Part shown: positions 8,310 through 16,676 of the stretch, one piece after another | How the letters are laid out: every line of letters begins with the position of its first letter | How positions within the stretch are numbered: position 1 is the first letter of the stretch | NCBI RefSeq assembly: GCF_025147325.1 | Contig: NZ_CP102262.1 | Coordinates: 2,480,001 to 2,544,000 of the forward strand | Length of the DNA: 64,000 nt | Direction: 5' to 3' | From: Bacteroides stercoris ATCC 43183 | GTDB lineage: Bacteria; Bacteroidota; Bacteroidia; Bacteroidales; Bacteroidaceae | The notes under the pieces: model-generated | What the model saw: the letters and a program-made list of their open reading frames with translations, nothing else | What the model was told of the DNA's origin: nothing | Databases searched by the model: none | Position numbers and translations under genes: made by a program

Positions 8310-10094
8310 TTAAACGTTAAAACCTATACGAGGTCTATCATCGGACTTCTTCATTTCTTCACCATTCATCATAGCTCGAATGCGCTCGTATTTGCGTAAT
8401 TCATTGTTGCTAAGTGAAGGAGCAGTGTTTGTAATTGCAACTTTCAATAGCTCCATTGTTATTTTGCTATGTTGGCGAAGTGCATTTCGTGACGCATCAT
8501 TGACTATCAGTTGTATATCAGCTGAGACATAACCTTGGGTCATATCAGCTAATTGATGATAGTCTAATCCAAAATCGTAAGGGCGTTTTTTCAAGTACAA
8601 CCTGAACAATGCTATTCGAGCTTCTATGTCAGGCACACCAATGTAATACTTTTTATCCAAACGACCCGCGCGCAAAATCGCAGGGTCAATCATATTTGGA
8701 TAGTTGGTTGCCCCAATAATGAATATGCCTTTTTCTCCAGTTCTATCCATTTGAGCCAACATCTCATTCACTGCACTTCTTGACATTTCATGCACGTTCC
8801 CATCATCTCGATTAGGAACAAGTTCATTCATCTCGTCAATGAAAATCACGGTTGGTGCGTTCTCCTCAGCCTCTTTAAACATCTTGGCAATATTCTCTTG
8901 CGTAGCATTAACATAACGGCTCTTTAGAGTAGCTGGCGTGATGCACATAAAGTTGAATCCGACCTCTTCTGCAAAGTGTTTTGCAAAAAATGTCTTTCCA
9001 CAACCAGGAGGACCATACAGCAACATCCCATTTGGAATAGTTACACCATAGCGATGGTATTCTTCGGGATTGTGGAGAGGTTCGATAACTTCTTCACGCA
9101 TTTGTTGTTTCAACTCTTCCATTCCGGCAACTGCGGCAAAACCTTCACCTTTCTTTTTGATAGCGGAAGAAACTGGCGTATTGTCGGATTGCTGTTGTGA
9201 TAAAATCTTACGTTTCGTAGATTGGCGTTCTATCTTTACATCTCCGTCAATAGCCTTTATAAACTCATCTGCACTTTGAAATCTATCTTCGCTATCATAG
9301 CTTAAAGATTTTGCTATCACATTCAGCAGTTGGTCGTCAAGTTCATACTTATCCTCTTTTGTGAGTACAAGTTCTTTGTCTCGTTCTGCCAAGATGGAAT
9401 CAATAACATCTTGCCCACGCTTTCTTGAAAAATCTAAAAACCAAGGCAACTCTCCATAAAGGAGATGGTACATCATCACTCCAACAGAATAGAGGTCTGT
9501 CTGAATAGAACAGACTCCAGAAAAACGTTCTGGCGCAAGATAGAATGGATTTAATTCATCCAAGTCAGGCTTGGCTGGTGACTGGTTCAAGAATCTTGCA
9601 TATCCAAAATCTATAAGTTTCAAATCCTGTAATTCTCCAACGAGATTAAGGAATACGTTTTGTGTCGTCACCTCATTATGGATAACAGGAATTGGCTGTG
9701 AATGCAGAAATGACAATGCTGACAATACCGCCTTTGCTATTGTTTTTATCTCATAAACGCTGATTTCATCATCACGGATAATTCTCTGTGACAAAGTTTC
9801 TCCGCTTACAAATTCGGTGACGAACCAAGCATATTGACTTCCGTTCATCATCATATTGCCAGAGTCTATAAACTGACAAAGATTATGGTGATTCAATAGT
9901 TTGGCAATTTCAACCTCTATCACTCTACCATTATCATCGATCTGATTACGATTGAGTTTTGAGTAATTGATAAGTTTCAAGAAGCGTGTCTTGCCACTTG
10001 TATCTTTTACACGATAGGTTTCCGCATAAGACCCTTGCTTATGCGGAAACGCTACTGTGTATATGCCAATTTTGTCGTTCTTTTTGAAGTACAT
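8310..10094 (-). CDS. Protein-kinase-like domain fused to AAA+ ATPase
   Basis: 594 residues. Residues 8-285 have a Ser/Thr kinase fold: a Gly-loop-like GSYAETY, a lysine in FLKLINY (about 40), an alpha-C-like Glu, DFG at 162-164, and an APE-like motif APERFSG followed by DLYSVGVMMYHLL. The catalytic HRDxxxxN is changed to HNEVTTQN (139-146), with Glu in place of the catalytic Asp, so activity may be weak or lost. After a charged linker, residues about 315-570 are a classical AAA+ module: GPPGCGKT at 361-368, VIFIDE at 416-421, sensor-like ATNYP, RAGRLD at about 475-480. The AAA part resembles FtsH/CDC48-type ATPases. It is probably the regulated motor of the cargo system. Confidence 0.88.
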   Translation of the reverse strand: MYFKKNDKIGIYTVAFPHKQGSYAETYRVKDTSGKTRFLKLINYSKLNRNQIDDNGRVIEVEIAKLLNHHNLCQFIDSGNMMMNGSQYAWFVTEFVSGETLSQRIIRDDEISVYEIKTIAKAVLSALSFLHSQPIPVIHNEVTTQNVFLNLVGELQDLKLIDFGYARFLNQSPAKPDLDELNPFYLAPERFSGVCSIQTDLYSVGVMMYHLLYGELPWFLDFSRKRGQDVIDSILAERDKELVLTKEDKYELDDQLLNVIAKSLSYDSEDRFQSADEFIKAIDGDVKIERQSTKRKILSQQQSDNTPVSSAIKKKGEGFAAVAGMEELKQQMREEVIEPLHNPEEYHRYGVTIPNGMLLYGPPGCGKTFFAKHFAEEVGFNFMCITPATLKSRYVNATQENIAKMFKEAEENAPTVIFIDEMNELVPNRDDGNVHEMSRSAVNEMLAQMDRTGEKGIFIIGATNYPNMIDPAILRAGRLDKKYYIGVPDIEARIALFRLYLKKRPYDFGLDYHQLADMTQGYVSADIQLIVNDASRNALRQHSKITMELLKVAITNTAPSLSNNELRKYERIRAMMNGEEMKKSDDRPRIGFNV

Positions 10095-10105
10095 ATGTTA
10101 ATGTA

Positions 10106-10552
10106 TTATAGAAGATTCAATAATGCTATGCCCACAAGTATAAGCATTGTTACCATACAACCCGAATTTGAATTGTTTCTTTTCAATGCTGTTAAAAGCG
10201 TTTCCTGCATCTGACGATTGTTGATAGCAATATAATGATTTAATCTTGATAGTTCCTCAACTTTTGGCTTTAGGTATAGAAGTTTATCCCTAATACCTTC
10301 AGGTAAATCATACTGCATAATTTTTGCAAGACATTTTAAAGCACTTTGAGATTCGAAATCTTTAAAATCTAAAACATCTTGTTTTTTAGTCAATCCATCT
10401 CCACTTTCATCAACTTCTTGAGTAAGAAGTCCAGACTGCAAAAGCGTTATAAAAGCAGTTGCGCAATACAGTTCTTCTTCCTTTTTATTGACTTCCGCAT
10501 TAACAGGAAATGTTTCTATATGTTCCAATAAGGAACTAAATGTAGTTTCCAT
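10106..10552 (-). CDS. Small tail-anchored membrane protein
   Basis: 148 residues. It is helical and acidic up to about residue 125 and ends in one hydrophobic segment, CMVTMLILVGIALLNLL, with no residues after it, as in tail-anchored proteins. The start overlaps the upstream gene by 17 bases, suggesting translational coupling. I do not recognise the soluble part. In this operon it could tether the Hsp70 or kinase/AAA complex to the inner membrane; that is an inference. Confidence 0.7.
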   Translation of the reverse strand: METTFSSLLEHIETFPVNAEVNKKEEELYCATAFITLLQSGLLTQEVDESGDGLTKKQDVLDFKDFESQSALKCLAKIMQYDLPEGIRDKLLYLKPKVEELSRLNHYIAINNRQMQETLLTALKRNNSNSGCMVTMLILVGIALLNLL

Positions 10553-10835
10553 TTGATAACATTTTTAATGTTTTGTCTAATGATGTGGAAATAAGCACTC
10601 CCTGTTCATGGATACGCTTCTTATCAAATACCACCCAAACGTCAACATCCTCAGCGACAAAAGGCTTTATTGCCATTTGTGCATCTAAACTGCTAACATA
10701 CATTTTTTCAAATTGTTGTCTCAAATCCATATCGGTAGGTGCAATTATTAATTCATCTATACTCGCACCACTTAGGCTTCTTCCTAACAAATCGTTATGA
10801 AATTTGAGCTTTTTCGAAGCATCTTCTATTCTCAT
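10536..10835 (-). CDS. Small cytosolic protein of the Hsp70 operon, unknown
   Basis: 99 residues, no signal peptide or membrane segment. The central AEDVDVWVVFDKKRIHEQGVL suggests a beta hairpin flanked by helices. It is encoded 7 bases after the Hsp70 stop and overlaps the next gene by 17 bases. I do not recognise a family. Its position directly after hsp70 suggests an Hsp70 partner or adaptor, but there is no motif evidence. Confidence 0.6.
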   Translation of the reverse strand: MRIEDASKKLKFHNDLLGRSLSGASIDELIIAPTDMDLRQQFEKMYVSSLDAQMAIKPFVAEDVDVWVVFDKKRIHEQGVLISTSLDKTLKMLSNGNYI

Positions 10836-10842
10836 TTGTGTT

Positions 10843-13377
10843 CTATTTTAAAAGTCCTCCAGCGTTAGCTGCTTCTTCATTCGGCATAAGATCAATAAGA
10901 CCACATGCTATTGGGTGAAGTTTGTCAACAGACGGCTGATTGTTAATATCTTCCAAACCTCTGTTGATAAGTTGGCGAGCTCTTGACGCGTCTTTCCAAC
11001 GAATTGTTCCAAAACGATTATGGCAATCACGGATAAGTCCCATGCACTGATATACCAAAGTTAAATGAACAAACAAACTGCTGATTTGATCAAGGATTTC
11101 ACGACCAAGTTTAGCATCCTTCACTCGAATGACATTATCTACTTGACTACGGATTTGATTGACCAATTGAGCTGACTTGTCATTACCTAAGTCGTTTTGT
11201 GCTTTCTCCAGTCTGTCAAATTCTTCTCGAAGTTCTCTTTCTACACGTTGCCATTCTGTACTATCGTCAAGCTCCTCAATTTTTCGTAGAACTTCCTTTA
11301 AATTAGATTGAGTACGCATAGGGTCGTTACCACTTGAAGCTAATTCTTTTACGGCATCAAGTTCTTTATTCAACTCTTCGACAGAGATACCAGAAGAAAG
11401 CAATGCCTCTATACTTCTTTGAGCAGAACCCAATTCTTTGTTTACCCACGAAATAGCATCCTCAGAAGACTCACGTTTGCTTAAGTCAAGTTCTTTTTTT
11501 ACCGTGAAGTCTACAGATGGGAAATACACCTCCATTGTCATCATTTCTGAGGAATCAACATGCAGAGTGATTTCCACATTGGAATCTTCTGGGATGAGCT
11601 GTTCAACGTCATCACCAGTAACAACCACATTAGATATTTGCGTATTTAATGCAGCTGTTTTTCCTTCGGCTTCTAAGCCTGATACTTGATAAACAGGTAT
11701 AGACAACACGTCAGTAGAAACTCCTGGGCGCAATGCCTGTGTTGTTTTTCTATCAGGCACAACACCTACGGCAGGCAGAGGCTTGTTCTTTTCTAACCCT
11801 TTGGCTGGTAAGAATACACCACGCTTCTTGATGTCATTGTAAACTGCTATACCTATATTATAAGGAAGAGGTGCAGCACCTACTTTGACACCTTGGATAA
11901 TGGTAAATTCAGAAGGGAAAATCTCAACAGCATTGCCTTGCTGATTGTAAGCCTTTACTTTAAATGTGTTTGGCTTACCTTCAAGCAAGAATGCCTCAAT
12001 AACATTGCCATTTGTATCTACAGAAATTCGGTCACTTCTCCATGCGCCATCTGCACGTTGCAATTCGATAGATAACTCGTTAGGACTATTGTTCCCTGTC
12101 TTTTCCTTGTCAATGCTGATGCTTACCCATTCTGATGATTCGACCGATGTTGATTCATAGCCAACTTGCAGGAACACAATATCCGCCTTTGCTTCCTTTT
12201 TAATTTCAGCCTCATTAATATTTGCGTCTATTGTAGAAGCATAAAGAGCAGCACCACGTGCAACTGCGGTCATTGGGTTAATACTGGTATCAACATTTTG
12301 CGTAACTTCTTCTTTCAACATATCACGAATTATTGGCGAATAGGTTGGTCCACCAACAAGTATGAGGGAAGACAAGTCTTTTCCAGTAAGTCCATTTCGT
12401 TTCAAAAGATTCTTACAAATATTGACAGCTTTTTGGTACTGTTCGCCAATAGCGTCAATAAGCTGGTCTTTTGTAATTGAAATTTCAAGGTCAATATCCT
12501 CGCCATTGTCATCTTGTCCCAGGTTTAAGTTGCGATCATAAGTGGAATAATCTGCGCTGTCAGCAAATGACAATGCTATTCTCAGTTCCTCGGCTGGACC
12601 TTTAAGAGCATCCATTAAGGCTTTCTTCTTCCATTCCGTAGTCTCGTATGAAGATAGGGCATAATCTTCTTTCAAACTTGGCATAAGAATTTTGTTGACA
12701 ACAGCTTCATCAAGATTCTTGCCACCAAGGTAGTTGTCACCTTCTGTATCGAACACCGTCAAAATGCCATCTTCGACCTTAACCAAAGCCGCATCAAAAG
12801 TTCCACCTCCAAAGTCAAAAACCAACCATTTGCCATCTTTCTTCTCACTTGACAAACCATATGCCATACAAGCAGCTATAGGCTCCTGTAACAATTCACA
12901 TTGCTTGAAGCCTGCAATACGTGCCGCCTTCATTGTGGCATCTTTTTGTATTGCGGTAAACATGGCTGGCACTGTAATAACCACCGAATTGACCGTTTCA
13001 TCATTGATAAGGCTTTTCAGTTCTTTCAAGACTTCTGCAGAAAGTTCTTCTGGGGAATAGCTTTCCTTGGGCATATTCTCATTGGAATACTTCTTATCAG
13101 AACCCATTTCACGCTTAAACTCCAAATATCCACACTCTTTTGGAGGCTCATTCTTGCTCAAAGCCGTGATAGCATCTGAATATACAGAATCTTTTGCTTT
13201 CATGCCAATACGCAAGGCACGTTCCCCCTTCTTGTTCTTTGAGAAATAGACACAAGAAGGCAATGTGTCCATAAGGTTTTTAGTCTGTTTGATAACAGAC
13301 TCACCATTCTCCATTCTGGCTATAGCCGAGTTTGTCGTACCAAGGTCTATGCCATAGTCTATTTTGATTCTTGCCAT
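10843..13377 (-). CDS. Hsp70/DnaK-family chaperone of the cargo operon
   Basis: 844 residues against about 640 for housekeeping DnaK. The N-terminal ATPase domain is complete: phosphate-1 loop YGIDLGTTNSAIA (residues 8-20), phosphate-2 motif FDFGGGTFDAALV (187-199), and adenosine motif VGGPTYSPII (341-350). The C-terminal half has a substrate-binding-like beta region. A long helical, charged tail (about 640-844) is longer than normal and lacks the usual C-terminal EEVD-like ending. It is a specialised Hsp70 rather than the cell's main DnaK. A J-like protein and a GrpE-like protein lie just upstream, so the operon seems to bring its own co-chaperones. Confidence 0.93.
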   Translation of the reverse strand: MARIKIDYGIDLGTTNSAIARMENGESVIKQTKNLMDTLPSCVYFSKNKKGERALRIGMKAKDSVYSDAITALSKNEPPKECGYLEFKREMGSDKKYSNENMPKESYSPEELSAEVLKELKSLINDETVNSVVITVPAMFTAIQKDATMKAARIAGFKQCELLQEPIAACMAYGLSSEKKDGKWLVFDFGGGTFDAALVKVEDGILTVFDTEGDNYLGGKNLDEAVVNKILMPSLKEDYALSSYETTEWKKKALMDALKGPAEELRIALSFADSADYSTYDRNLNLGQDDNGEDIDLEISITKDQLIDAIGEQYQKAVNICKNLLKRNGLTGKDLSSLILVGGPTYSPIIRDMLKEEVTQNVDTSINPMTAVARGAALYASTIDANINEAEIKKEAKADIVFLQVGYESTSVESSEWVSISIDKEKTGNNSPNELSIELQRADGAWRSDRISVDTNGNVIEAFLLEGKPNTFKVKAYNQQGNAVEIFPSEFTIIQGVKVGAAPLPYNIGIAVYNDIKKRGVFLPAKGLEKNKPLPAVGVVPDRKTTQALRPGVSTDVLSIPVYQVSGLEAEGKTAALNTQISNVVVTGDDVEQLIPEDSNVEITLHVDSSEMMTMEVYFPSVDFTVKKELDLSKRESSEDAISWVNKELGSAQRSIEALLSSGISVEELNKELDAVKELASSGNDPMRTQSNLKEVLRKIEELDDSTEWQRVERELREEFDRLEKAQNDLGNDKSAQLVNQIRSQVDNVIRVKDAKLGREILDQISSLFVHLTLVYQCMGLIRDCHNRFGTIRWKDASRARQLINRGLEDINNQPSVDKLHPIACGLIDLMPNEEAANAGGLLK

Positions 13378-13390
13378 AGTTATAGTATTT

Positions 13391-14320
13391 TTAAATGTTT
13401 TGACTTACTACGATTTCAGCAGGTTGTATCATCTTACCATTATAATTAACCTGCATCTTAATCATTCCTGTGATTATACGCTTGCCTTCTGGTAAGCTTT
13501 CGTCAGGAACAAATCTCGTTTGGAATTGCATGCCATCGTTATATTCCTGTCCAAGCAAACTAATGATTTCGTATCCGTTTGCACGTACATTGTTTATCAT
13601 GCGGTCTTTTGCTTGAACAAGTTGCTTATAACCTCTTACAGATTTATCCATCTTTGAAAGGTTCGTTTCTATTCTTGCAATTTCATCTGCAAGCTTTACC
13701 ACAAGTGAATGATCTGGTTCTCCTGTAGCTTTGTTTGATTGTGATACAGAAGCATCAAGTTGTTTTTGAACAATAGCAAGGAGTTGGTTGTCTAACTTTA
13801 CCGATTCTTCTTGCATTTTAGTTTGAGCTGCTTGTAAAGCCTCTTGTGCTTTACGAACATCACCTATAGATGTCGTACCCAATTTAATCTTCTTAAAAAA
13901 TGCGAAAACAGTGGCTATTATTGCCATAAGTAGTATGGCTAAGCCACAAGCCCCCCACACTGTGCGTGAAGAAAGTACATTTTCTGTCGCTTGAATCAAT
14001 TCGTTTGTTTTGTCAATACTATTGACGAGTTCCGACTTGTCTGTTTTTTGATTAGCTACAAGTGTACTGCATTCATTTCGTAGGCTATCTATAGTAGAGA
14101 CCAACTTCTTATTTGCTGACTGAAATTCCGATATTTGCCTTTCCGTCTTAGCATTCTTTGACGACAAGACATTAAATTCCTGGCGAAGGTATTCTTTTTG
14201 AACCTTTAAACTGTTGACCTCTATTCTCAAAGACTCAACTTTTTTTGAAATATCCTCAGCTTTTAATGTACTAAAACCAAATCCTAAAAGGAAAATTGTG
14301 CTTAAAAAATAATATTTCAT
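13391..14320 (-). CDS. Membrane protein with coiled coil and GrpE-like C-terminus
   Basis: 309 residues. It has an N-terminal signal-like segment (MKYYFLSTIFLLGFGFSTLKA), a long coiled coil (about 25-115), and one membrane segment (about 122-142, VWGACGLAILLMAIIATVFAFF followed by KKIK). A second helical stretch and a C-terminal domain (about 225-309) follow. The last part, NGYEIISLLGQEYNDGMQF and later MKMQVNYNGKMIQPAEIVVSQN-type spacing, resembles the beta head of GrpE, the Hsp70 nucleotide-exchange factor. By the topology seen, the coiled coil would be periplasmic and the GrpE-like part cytosolic, next to the Hsp70. The assignment rests on motif resemblance only. Confidence 0.72.
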   Translation of the reverse strand: MKYYFLSTIFLLGFGFSTLKAEDISKKVESLRIEVNSLKVQKEYLRQEFNVLSSKNAKTERQISEFQSANKKLVSTIDSLRNECSTLVANQKTDKSELVNSIDKTNELIQATENVLSSRTVWGACGLAILLMAIIATVFAFFKKIKLGTTSIGDVRKAQEALQAAQTKMQEESVKLDNQLLAIVQKQLDASVSQSNKATGEPDHSLVVKLADEIARIETNLSKMDKSVRGYKQLVQAKDRMINNVRANGYEIISLLGQEYNDGMQFQTRFVPDESLPEGKRIITGMIKMQVNYNGKMIQPAEIVVSQNI

Positions 14321-14333
14321 ATTGTTTGCTTAT

Positions 14334-15992
14334 TTAATCTGATATTTTACCCCATATTCCAAAACCGATAATAGCACCAACAATGGCTCCACCAACTCCG
14401 CCAACGGCAGCTCCTATGACTAAGCCAAGTCCCCCCAAAATAAGTCCTAAAATGCATCCGTTGTCTGAGCTATTAGAGGTAGTAGAACTTTGTTGTCTGT
14501 TTGATGTTCTATTTGTTGTAGAAGAATAAGAACGTGCTGTTGAAGTTGGTTTACTCTGAGTTGTTCTTGGTGTTGATGTTCTTGGTGTGTAAGTAGATGT
14601 AGAGACACCCAATTGTTCACATAACCCTTTTAGTATAGAACGATTCTCGCAGTATCTACCACTCTTATAATCAGCCTCCATATCGAAGCCATCCATTATT
14701 TTCGTGGCTTTCCATGCTTCTTCCAATACTGATTTTACATGGGTTATTCCAAGTATAGCCGCTAACGCTGCATTTGGGTCATCCTTGTCTACGCTAAATA
14801 TGGATTGAGCCTCATTAACCTCAGCGATAACATTACTTAGAGCGTTACCTACTACTTGTGTTGAAATTTTAAGATAATAGGAATTAGATACGCCAAGTTT
14901 GCGCTTTATAGACTGAATATGCGGCTTCGTATTATTTAGCAACGTAACAGCATGGCAGATTTTATCTGGTAACAAGCAGTATTTACGCAATTCCTCATGA
15001 ATAGCTCTATCTTCCACAAAAACTTCAGATGGTGGTAAATTGTCAATAATCCTTTGAAGAATATCAACATTCTCTTTACATCTATCTTTTGCCATTTGTC
15101 CTACAGCAATGCTTTTTGCATATTTCTGCAAGCTCATGGCTTTGTGCGCAGCATCAGGCTCTTCAGAATCATTAAAGTAGTCAATTCCGCATTGCAGAAT
15201 TTCAAGTCCCAACTTATCTGCAATCATTTGATATTGCAAATCTTTCGTGGAGAGGAAACCTTTTAATTGCAAGATGGCATTCCTTGTATTTCTCCTTAAT
15301 GTCTCTCCTGCATTTAGCCTTGCGTTTGAACCTTTTCCTTTGGTTTTTTGAGCAATGTTGATTGCCTCTTGTATGCTATCAACAAGAGGCTTAACAGCTT
15401 TTTCTCCTATGTGTTCTTTCCATGAGCTATTGGTAATGAAAGGCAAAAGTTTGCTTGCGCCTATTTCATCACAAAGTATATCAATAAATGAAAAAGCCAA
15501 GTTTGATACATCAAAATTTCCTCCTGTTCCAATTATTGTAGATACAAATTGGTTAAGGTATTGTGTATTCCCATACAGAACTTCGGCACACATTATGGCA
15601 GAGTCATATCTATTGCGTATTAAAGCACACACGATACGATTTTGTAAAGCCGATAAACATTCTCTTTTTTGCCATATTTCCTCAGCTTTATCTATTTCTC
15701 CTGCGAAAAGATGATTAAAAGCCACTTCATCTAATGGAGTCGTTTTTATAAACCAAAATTGAGCATGCAAAATTTGGTCTTTGGGCAAGGTAAGTTTAGC
15801 TTCGGCATCTGCCGCTGAAGCTTCTGTACGATTAATGGATGAAAGATATTGTGGCACATCTAAAGGAAAAGAAACAGACTTGCCCACCTTCAAAAACGCT
15901 TTCATGCGATTGTGATTAGCCAGTCTTTCCTTTGTAGGAGAGTTTGAATAGACTCCTAACTGACGATATGGATTGTTTTGTAGTATATTCAT
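14334..15992 (-). CDS. J-domain-like protein with C-terminal glycine zipper
   Basis: About 552 residues from the ATG at 15992. It begins MNILQNNPYRQLGVYSNSP, like the helix I entry of J-domain or degenerate J-like proteins, but I see no HPD tripeptide. The body is helical with repeat-like blocks. A Ser/Thr-rich linker (about 470-510) leads to a glycine-rich hydrophobic tail, GLILGGLGLVIGAAVGGVGG, typical of glycine-zipper membrane insertion. The frame stays open for another 100 codons upstream, to 16292, with hydrophobic stretches. I chose 15992 because the conserved-looking domain starts there. It is the first gene of the operon and probably the targeting co-chaperone of the Hsp70. Confidence 0.72.
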   Translation of the reverse strand: MNILQNNPYRQLGVYSNSPTKERLANHNRMKAFLKVGKSVSFPLDVPQYLSSINRTEASAADAEAKLTLPKDQILHAQFWFIKTTPLDEVAFNHLFAGEIDKAEEIWQKRECLSALQNRIVCALIRNRYDSAIMCAEVLYGNTQYLNQFVSTIIGTGGNFDVSNLAFSFIDILCDEIGASKLLPFITNSSWKEHIGEKAVKPLVDSIQEAINIAQKTKGKGSNARLNAGETLRRNTRNAILQLKGFLSTKDLQYQMIADKLGLEILQCGIDYFNDSEEPDAAHKAMSLQKYAKSIAVGQMAKDRCKENVDILQRIIDNLPPSEVFVEDRAIHEELRKYCLLPDKICHAVTLLNNTKPHIQSIKRKLGVSNSYYLKISTQVVGNALSNVIAEVNEAQSIFSVDKDDPNAALAAILGITHVKSVLEEAWKATKIMDGFDMEADYKSGRYCENRSILKGLCEQLGVSTSTYTPRTSTPRTTQSKPTSTARSYSSTTNRTSNRQQSSTTSNSSDNGCILGLILGGLGLVIGAAVGGVGGAIVGAIIGFGIWGKISD

Positions 15993-16397
15993 TCTAATTC
16001 CGTAAACAATAAAGTCAACCGACTCCCTTGTTGACGAAATCCACTCACTGATACATATGAAAAAGCGCGGAGCCTGTTCTGTCACTCGTTCCACGATCGA
16101 TAGGCCTTCGCATTGCCCTGTAAGTCGAAACGAGCAACGCCGAAAGCCCCACGCCAGTGTAAGTATATAGAAAGCACTCTTGACAACGAACAATAGAATC
16201 GTCCGAAGCCAATGAGAGCTGTATATAATACACCTCATGAGGCGTTCTGCATTGCTTTGTTTTTGACTTACAGTTGAATTTGCGAAGTTCATCGATCGTC
16301 AAAACCAAAGCGTACAAAAACGCCTTTTACCATATGTATGTCTGCCCAACCTCTGCCCATCGGGGCTTTCGGTATGGGTATAGACGTTACAAAGGTA
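15993..16397 (-). promoter_or_regulatory. Promoter and long leader of the Hsp70 cargo operon
   Basis: A minus-strand -7 box TACCTTTG (16390-16397) predicts transcription from about 16383, giving a leader of about 390 nt before the ATG at 15992. The leader holds an 11-base segment (16362-16372) that pairs perfectly with another 212-222 nt away (16140-16150). Two overlapping open frames run through it: one is the in-frame upstream extension (from 16292), the other a 90-codon frame from a TTG at 16317 to 16045. Such leaders suggest attenuation or translational control. I see no other gene here. Confidence 0.5.
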
Positions 16398-16521
16398 ATA
16401 CTTTTACCTTGAAAACCACTTTGTTTGGTTGGCAAAGTATGATTTCAAAGTTCGATTTAACATTATTAAATATAAATATGTCAAAGAAATCCACTTCTCC
16501 GTGATTTTTCTTGCTAAAAAG

Positions 16522-16552
16522 TTTGTATCATCAATGATTATTCGTATCTTTG
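16522..16552 (+). promoter_or_regulatory. Promoter of the abi locus (TTTG-N19-TATCTTTG)
   Basis: A -33 box TTTG (16522-16525), a 19-base spacer and a -7 box TATCTTTG (16545-16552) match the Bacteroides consensus closely. Transcription would begin near 16558, at the start of the candidate abi RNA. Confidence 0.8.
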
Positions 16553-16556
16553 CAGC

Positions 16557-16611
16557 GTCAGTCCTCGCCAAGCCTCTTAACAATGCTCAAATCGTGCGAG
16601 GCGTTTTTTGT
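16557..16611 (+). ncRNA. Candidate abi-associated structured RNA
   Basis: Directly downstream of a consensus promoter, CCTCGC (about 16563-16568) can pair with GCGAGG (about 16595-16602), closing a roughly 26-nt internal region, and a run of six T follows. It lies just before the start of an Abi_2/AbiF-like gene. Known abiF-type loci carry a small structured RNA in exactly this position. The fold is read by eye and the RNA family assignment is by context. Confidence 0.55.
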
Positions 16612-16676
16612 TTATACACATTTGAATATGGCGAGTCTTATTCCGGGTCAACGTAAAAACCTGAGGGATTCATAGC

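Noticed and set aside
16045..16317. 90-codon minus-strand frame in the leader of the Hsp70 operon
   Set aside because: It overlaps another open frame and has no family signature. It could be a leader peptide, but I could not support it as a gene and describe it only as part of the leader.
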